Source: Williamsia sp. 1135
GTDB lineage: Bacteria; Actinomycetota; Actinomycetes; Mycobacteriales; Mycobacteriaceae
DNA length: 64,000 nucleotides
Direction: 5' to 3'
Assembly: GCF_002095395.1 (NCBI RefSeq)
Contig: NZ_MJEI01000087.1
Span: 1 to 64,000, forward strand
The notes beneath the pieces were generated by a model. It was not told where the DNA came from. It was given only the letters and a program-made list of their open reading frames with translations, and did no database searches. This document shows, in pieces, positions 59,541 to 64,000 of this stretch. Position 1 is the first letter of the stretch, and every line of letters starts with the position of its first letter. Made by a program: the position numbers and the translations under genes.

Positions 59541-61156
59541 GGGATCAGTTTGCCCGGGTTCAGGATCCCGGTGGGGTCCAGGGCGTCTTTCACCGCGCGC
59601 AGAATCCGCACGCCGACGTCGCCGATCTCTGCCCCCACCCACGGGCGATGGTCGGCACCGACCGCGTGGTGGTGGGTGATCGTTCCACCGCCGGCGACAA
59701 TGGCCTCGGACGCAGCGGCTTTCGCGGCCTGCCACTGCACGATGGGGTCGCGCTCGCACCTGTAGACCACGGTGAAGTAGAGCGAGGCGCCGGTGGGATA
59801 GGTGTGCGAGATGTGGCAGAGCACCAGTGCGGGTGATCCGGACGTCGTGATCGCATCGGTGAGCGCGGTGGTCACGGCGTCCTTCAGTGCGTAGAGGTTG
59901 TTCCAGGTGGTGGCGGTCTCGAGCGTCTCGCATCCGACCCCGACGGCGAGGAGGGCGTCGCGCAGGTAGGGCGCGTCGAATCGGCCGTGCTCCCAGGCCT
60001 GCCCGCGCGGAGCGCCGAGGGAGCGGCCCCCGGCCTCCGACAACACGGCCGCGGCGAGCTCTTGCCGTGCCTGTGCAACAGGGCCGGTGCCCTCGAAGGT
60101 GGTGATCGCCAGGGCCCCGCCGGAGACGGTGTCGTCGGTGGCGCCGATCTTGCCGGGGCTCGCGAGGTTGACCCCTGTCTCCGCCTCGTCGGACAGTCGC
60201 ATCACCGTGGGACCGCCACCTTGCTGCGCGACGGCGCGCAATGCTGCTGCACCAGTGATGAAGTCAGGAAAGTGCCAGGCTTCGTGGAGCGTGACCGGCG
60301 GCACGGCACGTACTCGCAAGGTGACCTCGGTGATGATCCCGAAGGTGCCTTCCGAACCGAGGAACAACTGGCGGAGATCGGGTCCGGCTGCGGTCTTGGG
60401 GGCGCCGCCTAGGTCGAGGATGCCGGCTGGGGTGACCACTCGCATGCCCGTCACCATGTCGTCGAACCGTCCGTAGCCCGCCGAGGCCTGCCCCGACGAT
60501 CGCGTGGCCGCGAACCCACCGATGGTCGCGAACCGGAAGCTCTGCGGGAAGTGGCCGAGCGAGAACCCGTGTGCGCCGAGCAGTTCTTCGGCGCGCGGTC
60601 CGGTGACCCCGGCGCCGAGAGTCGCCTGATTCGAAACCGGATCGATGGAGACCAGCTGGTCGAAGTTGCGGAGGTCCACCGAGAGGACGGTGCGCAGACC
60701 ACCGGCATCGGGATCGAGGCCGCCCACGACGCTGGTGCCGCCGCCGAAGGGCACCACGGCGATCGACCGGTCGGCGCACCAGCGCAGGAGTTCGGCGATC
60801 TGATCGCTCGTTGCCGGCGCGACGACGGCGTCGGGGGCGTCCTGGTGGGGCTGCCGACGCCGGAGCAGATCGAGGGTCGACTTTCCGCCGGACCTGATCA
60901 GCCGGTCTCCGTCAGCAGTGGCGACGGTGCCCACGATGGCCTCGAGTTCAGCGACATCGCTGCTCGTCAAGCGGCTGGGGGACAGCTGGACCTCGGTCGC
61001 GGCCGGTGCGGAGATCGGGTCGCCCGAGATGCCGAGGACCTGGCCGAGCAGGTCTTTGATGGGCTGGGGAAGTGTGGTGGCGGACTCGGCGGAGCCCCAG
61101 GCGTTCCACTGCATCGGTGGAAGTGGCAGTACGTGCTGGGGGTAATCGGCGCTCAT
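59537..61156 (-). CDS. FAD-linked oxidase, alkyldihydroxyacetonephosphate synthase-like
   Basis: A 539-aa FAD-binding (PCMH-type) protein. The FAD domain has AVVPFGGGTSVVGGLDPDAG and FPQSFRFATIGGFAATRSSG; the C-terminal cap includes the GGTITHHHAVG histidine cluster typical of alkyl-DHAP synthases, and NPGKLIP closes it. In eukaryotes this family makes ether lipids from acyl-DHAP; the actinobacterial substrate is unknown. ATG at 61156 lies 20 bp from the divergent TetR start. Confidence 0.88.
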   Translation of the reverse strand: MSADYPQHVLPLPPMQWNAWGSAESATTLPQPIKDLLGQVLGISGDPISAPAATEVQLSPSRLTSSDVAELEAIVGTVATADGDRLIRSGGKSTLDLLRRRQPHQDAPDAVVAPATSDQIAELLRWCADRSIAVVPFGGGTSVVGGLDPDAGGLRTVLSVDLRNFDQLVSIDPVSNQATLGAGVTGPRAEELLGAHGFSLGHFPQSFRFATIGGFAATRSSGQASAGYGRFDDMVTGMRVVTPAGILDLGGAPKTAAGPDLRQLFLGSEGTFGIITEVTLRVRAVPPVTLHEAWHFPDFITGAAALRAVAQQGGGPTVMRLSDEAETGVNLASPGKIGATDDTVSGGALAITTFEGTGPVAQARQELAAAVLSEAGGRSLGAPRGQAWEHGRFDAPYLRDALLAVGVGCETLETATTWNNLYALKDAVTTALTDAITTSGSPALVLCHISHTYPTGASLYFTVVYRCERDPIVQWQAAKAAASEAIVAGGGTITHHHAVGADHRPWVGAEIGDVGVRILRAVKDALDPTGILNPGKLIP

Positions 61157-61176
61157 GCGTTACAGTTTTACATAAC
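61157..61176. promoter_or_regulatory. 20-bp divergent region between FAD oxidase and TetR genes
   Basis: Only 20 bp separate the two ATGs and neither side has a Shine-Dalgarno. AT-rich hexamers TACAGT on the + strand (61161-61166) and TATGTA on the - strand (61174-61169) could act as -10 elements, giving near-leaderless transcripts. GTTA and TAAC form short inverted arms around the centre, a possible operator. Confidence 0.4.
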
Positions 61177-61785
61177 ATGTCAATCCGTAACGATAGTCCT
61201 GAACTGAGTTCTCGTGAATCCGACACGACGAACATCACCGACCGCGTGCTCGACGCAGCCCGTAGCTGCATGTTGCGCGCAGAGGGCGGCAAGATCGCCC
61301 TCGCGGAGGTGGCCAGGGTCGCCGGCGTCAGCAGGCCGACGGTGTACCGACGCTGGCCGGATGTGCAGTCACTGACCGGCGAACTCCTCAATCGTGAGAT
61401 GGCCGAGGTGCTGGCCTCGGTGCCGGAACGTGGCAGCACGCTGGAAGAGCAGGTCGACCGCTTCGTCGACGTCGCCCAGGGCCTGCAGGAGAATGCGCTG
61501 TTCGCTGTGCTGTGGCGGGAACCCGCCACGGCCCTGGCGCAATACGTCTCGGTGCGCCTGGGCACGAGCCAGCAGATGTTGCTGGCGATGATCGAATGGG
61601 CCATCGGCGAGGGGCAGGAGCGCGGCGACATCCGCCCGGGTAGGCCGGACCAGCTGGCCGCGATGGTGCTGCTGATCAGCCAGTCGGCAATTCAGTCGCA
61701 TGCCCTGGTCGCTCCCATCCTCGGTGACCGGTGGACCACCGAGTTGCGATACGCGCTCATGTCCTACCTCAGGATCCAGTCGTGA
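61177..61785 (+). CDS. TetR-family transcriptional regulator
   Basis: A 202-aa regulator with an N-terminal helix-turn-helix (about residues 20-65): ITDRVLDAARSCMLRAEGGK, ALAEVARVAGVSRPTVYRRW and PDVQSLTGELL. The C-terminal part is a helical ligand-binding domain. It probably controls itself, glpD and the divergent FAD-oxidase operon (inference from the shared 20-bp gap). ATG at 61177; the longer frame into the FAD gene is rejected. Its stop overlaps the glpD start by 4 bp. Confidence 0.87.
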   Translation: MSIRNDSPELSSRESDTTNITDRVLDAARSCMLRAEGGKIALAEVARVAGVSRPTVYRRWPDVQSLTGELLNREMAEVLASVPERGSTLEEQVDRFVDVAQGLQENALFAVLWREPATALAQYVSVRLGTSQQMLLAMIEWAIGEGQERGDIRPGRPDQLAAMVLLISQSAIQSHALVAPILGDRWTTELRYALMSYLRIQS

Positions 61786-63347
61786 CCCTCGAACCGGAGG
61801 ATGTCGCCGACGGTGCGCTGAACGCGTCGCGGCGTGGCCGCGAGCTCGCCGAGTTGGCCTCTCGCACAGAGCCGTTGGACGTCCTTGTCGTCGGCGGCGG
61901 GATCACCGGTGTCGGCGTCGCGCTCGACGCCGCATCCCGGGGACTGTCGGTGGCGCTGGTCGAGGCCCAGGATCTGGCTTTCGGGACCAGCCGGTGGAGC
62001 AGCAAACTGGTGCACGGAGGCCTGCGTTACCTGGCCAGCGGCAACGTGGGGATCGCGCACGAATCCGCGGTCGAGCGGCACCGGATCATGACCGACATCG
62101 CACCACATCTGGTACGTCCGATGACACAGGTGCTGCCCGTCTTCACGGGCAGCCCGGTACTGGGCAGGCTCGTGACCCGTGCCGGCATGTTCGCCGGAGA
62201 CCTGTTGCGCCACAATGCGAAGACGTCGGCCGAGCTGCTTCCCCGGTCCCGGACGGTCTCGGGGGAGAAGGCGGCCGAACTCGTTCCGGGTCTGCGCAGG
62301 GACGGGCTGCGCTCGGCCGTACTGGCGGCCGATGGCCAGCTCGTCGACGATGCCCGGCTGGTGGTGGCGGTGGCCCGCACCGCTGCCGCACACGGCGCGA
62401 TCATTCTCACGTACACCCGCGCCACCGAGGTGACCGGTGACGGCGCCACGCTGACAGATGTCAGGACCGGACGCCGGGTCGCCGTCAAGGCCCGGTCGGT
62501 GATCAACGCAACCGGGGTGTGGGCCGGGCAGGTCGACCGGTCGATCACGCTGCGCCCCAGTCGCGGAACACATCTCGTGGTCTCCGCGCAGGCACTGGGG
62601 AATCCGACCGGCGCGCTGACCGTGCCGGTGGCCGGCAGCATCAGCCGGTTCGTCTTCGCGTTGCCGCAACAACTCGGCCGCGTGTTCATCGGACTGACCG
62701 ATGAGGATGCGCCCGGACCGATACCCGATGAACCACGGCCCACCGAGGCCGAGATCGACATGCTCCTCGAGACGATCAACAAGGCACTGGCCCGGCCACT
62801 GGATCGATCGGACATCCTCGGGGTCTTCTCGGGCCTGCGTCCGTTGGTGGACCAGGTCGGCGCAGGCGTCGAGATGAGCACATCGGACCTGTCCCGCAAG
62901 CACCTCGTCGCGTACACCGGCGGCATGATCACCGTGGTCGGGGGCAAGCTCACGACATACCGGCAGATGGCCGAGCAGGCCGTGGACGTCGCCCTCACGC
63001 GGTCCGGAGTGCCTGCCGGACCGTGTATCACCGCAAACCTTCCCCTGATCGGTGCCTCCGGCGCCGCAGTCGATTCGGCGCTGCCGCCGTCGTTGATCGC
63101 ACGTTTCGGTGGGGAATCGGAGCACGTCATGGCTGTCGCCACCACGGATCGTCCGGCCGCACTCATCGCCCCCGGTATCGACGTCACGCGCGCGGAGATC
63201 GAGTTCGCGATCACCCACGAGGGTGCGTGCACGGTCTCGGACATCTTGGCCCGACGTACGCGGATCGGTTTGGTGCCAGGCGACGCCGACCTCGCGGCCG
63301 GAGCCGTCGCGCAGATCCTCGACGGTGCCGCCGAGACATCGGCCTGA
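61782..63347 (+). CDS. glpD: glycerol-3-phosphate dehydrogenase (FAD-dependent)
   Basis: Oxidises sn-glycerol 3-phosphate to dihydroxyacetone phosphate, feeding electrons to quinones. The 521-aa protein has the Rossmann motif VLVVGGGITGVGVALDAASR, FGTSRWSSKLVHGGLRYL, INATGVWAG and the C-terminal HEGACTVSDILARRTRIGL domain. GTG at 61782 is coupled to the TetR stop. Confidence 0.94.
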   Translation: MTLEPEDVADGALNASRRGRELAELASRTEPLDVLVVGGGITGVGVALDAASRGLSVALVEAQDLAFGTSRWSSKLVHGGLRYLASGNVGIAHESAVERHRIMTDIAPHLVRPMTQVLPVFTGSPVLGRLVTRAGMFAGDLLRHNAKTSAELLPRSRTVSGEKAAELVPGLRRDGLRSAVLAADGQLVDDARLVVAVARTAAAHGAIILTYTRATEVTGDGATLTDVRTGRRVAVKARSVINATGVWAGQVDRSITLRPSRGTHLVVSAQALGNPTGALTVPVAGSISRFVFALPQQLGRVFIGLTDEDAPGPIPDEPRPTEAEIDMLLETINKALARPLDRSDILGVFSGLRPLVDQVGAGVEMSTSDLSRKHLVAYTGGMITVVGGKLTTYRQMAEQAVDVALTRSGVPAGPCITANLPLIGASGAAVDSALPPSLIARFGGESEHVMAVATTDRPAALIAPGIDVTRAEIEFAITHEGACTVSDILARRTRIGLVPGDADLAAGAVAQILDGAAETSA

Positions 63348-63393
63348 GCAACGTCGAGCCGAACCGCCGTGCGTGCGGTTAGTGTGGGCTCTC

Positions 63394-64000
63394 ATGAGTG
63401 AAGTCAGTGCCGACGATCTCGCCGACATCGTGGCCGCCACGCGCAGCTTTGTCCGCGAGCAGGTGATTCCCCGTGAACAGGAGATCGCCGACGCAGATGC
63501 CATTCCCGACGATCTGCGCGAAGCGATCAAGGACATGGGCCTGTTCGGGTTCGCCATCCCGCAGCAATGGGGCGGCCTCGGACTGGACCTCGAGCAGGAT
63601 GTGGCATTGGCTCTGGAGCTCGGCTACACCTCACTCGCGGTGCGCTCGATGTTCGGAACCAACAACGGCATCGCCGGCCAGGTCCTGGTCGAGTTCGGTA
63701 CAGCCGAGCAGAAGCAGCTTTGGCTGGCGCGGATCGCCTCGGGGGAGGTGGTCGCGTCGTTCGCGCTCACGGAGGACGGCGCGGGGTCAAACCCGGCGGG
63801 TCTACGTACGAAAGCCGTTGCCGACAAGGATGATTGGATAATCAGCGGGTCCAAGCGTTACATCACCAACGCGCCGTCCGCGGACTTGTTCGTGGTCTTC
63901 GCCCGTTACCGCGACGCCGACTCCGGCGGGCCGGGCATCGCGGTCTTCCTCGTCCCCGCCGACGCCGAGGGGGTCAGGGTCGGTCCCACGGACAAGAAGA
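63394..64000 (+). CDS. acyl-CoA dehydrogenase, partial (3' end beyond window)
   Basis: The open frame runs off the window after about 202 codons. It starts MSEVSADDLADIVAATRSFV and shows the acyl-CoA dehydrogenase N-terminal and middle domain landmarks: GLFGFAIPQQWGGLGLDLEQ, ASFALTEDGAGSNPAGLRT and YITNAPSADLFVVFARY. FAD-dependent alpha,beta-dehydrogenation of acyl-CoA thioesters. The substrate range cannot be told. It starts 46 bp after glpD on the same strand and may be co-transcribed. Confidence 0.9.
   Translation, partial: MSEVSADDLADIVAATRSFVREQVIPREQEIADADAIPDDLREAIKDMGLFGFAIPQQWGGLGLDLEQDVALALELGYTSLAVRSMFGTNNGIAGQVLVEFGTAEQKQLWLARIASGEVVASFALTEDGAGSNPAGLRTKAVADKDDWIISGSKRYITNAPSADLFVVFARYRDADSGGPGIAVFLVPADAEGVRVGPTDKK

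Noticed and set aside
61764-63557. 597-aa open frame on the minus strand
   Set aside because: Antisense to glpD; glpD has complete family motifs and a coupled start.

Overview
The window is high-GC actinobacterial chromosome carrying the replication origin. Gene content and order (tRNA-Leu, fhaA, fhaB, pstP, rodA, pbpA, pknA, pknB; gyrA, gyrB, dciA, recF, gnd, dnaN, dnaA; rpmH, rnpA, yidD, yidC, jag, rsmG, parA, parB; cwlM, trxA, trxB; sigM; murJ) match the origin region of mycolic-acid bacteria (order Mycobacteriales). Protein wording is close to Mycobacterium tuberculosis, but the extra genes suggest a Gordonia/Williamsia/Nocardia-type relative. The genus is an inference and was not tested.

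Layout. 1-10.4 kb: tRNA-Leu(CAG), then fhaA and the overlapping chain fhaB-pstP-rodA-pbpA-pknA-pknB on the + strand, which controls cell-wall growth by Ser/Thr phosphorylation. 10.4-20.9 kb: TetR regulator and trpG/pabA; crgA and a PH-domain membrane protein separated by an ordered DnaA-box cluster; rhomboid protease and ppiA; three tandem GAF-ANTAR proteins; a CwsA-like protein; two small membrane proteins (DUF4190, DUF1707); a flavin/F420 oxidoreductase; tRNA-Ala, a 36-aa membrane peptide gene, tRNA-Ile; a DUF3566 protein. 21.0-32.2 kb: gyrA, gyrB, dciA, recF, gnd, dnaN, oriC and dnaA, all on the - strand. 32.6-39.3 kb: rpmH, rnpA, yidD, yidC, jag, rsmG, parA, parB and a GNAT protein on the + strand, with three parS sites.

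39.3-64 kb: cwlM-trxA-trxB (-), a PAP2 phosphatase (+), an anti-sigma factor, a Mug-type DNA glycosylase and sigM (-), a Stealth phosphotransferase (+), an Rv0805-like phosphodiesterase (-), a NUDIX protein (+), then the - strand operon MutT4-like NUDIX, DUF6049, murJ, tag. Next come cca (+), a - strand operon of AgpS-like FAD enzyme, lipid-kinase-like protein and transglutaminase-like protein, and a + strand TetR-glpD pair. The window ends inside an acyl-CoA dehydrogenase gene.

How the genes work together. Peptidoglycan control genes lie on both sides of the origin: kinases PknA/PknB, phosphatase PstP, reader FhaA, synthases RodA/PbpA, division proteins CrgA and a CwsA candidate, the catalytically degenerate amidase homologue CwlM and the MurJ-pseudokinase fusion. 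Almost all are transcribed toward oriC. Replication (dnaA, dnaN, gyrase, dciA) and segregation (parAB, parS) sit between them. I found no insertion sequence, prophage or CRISPR array. The parts most worth a second look are the DnaA-box array at crgA, the 21-bp tandem repeat behind dnaA, the GAF-ANTAR trio, the gene inserted between sigM and its anti-sigma factor, and the near-leaderless divergent TetR/FAD-oxidase promoter.
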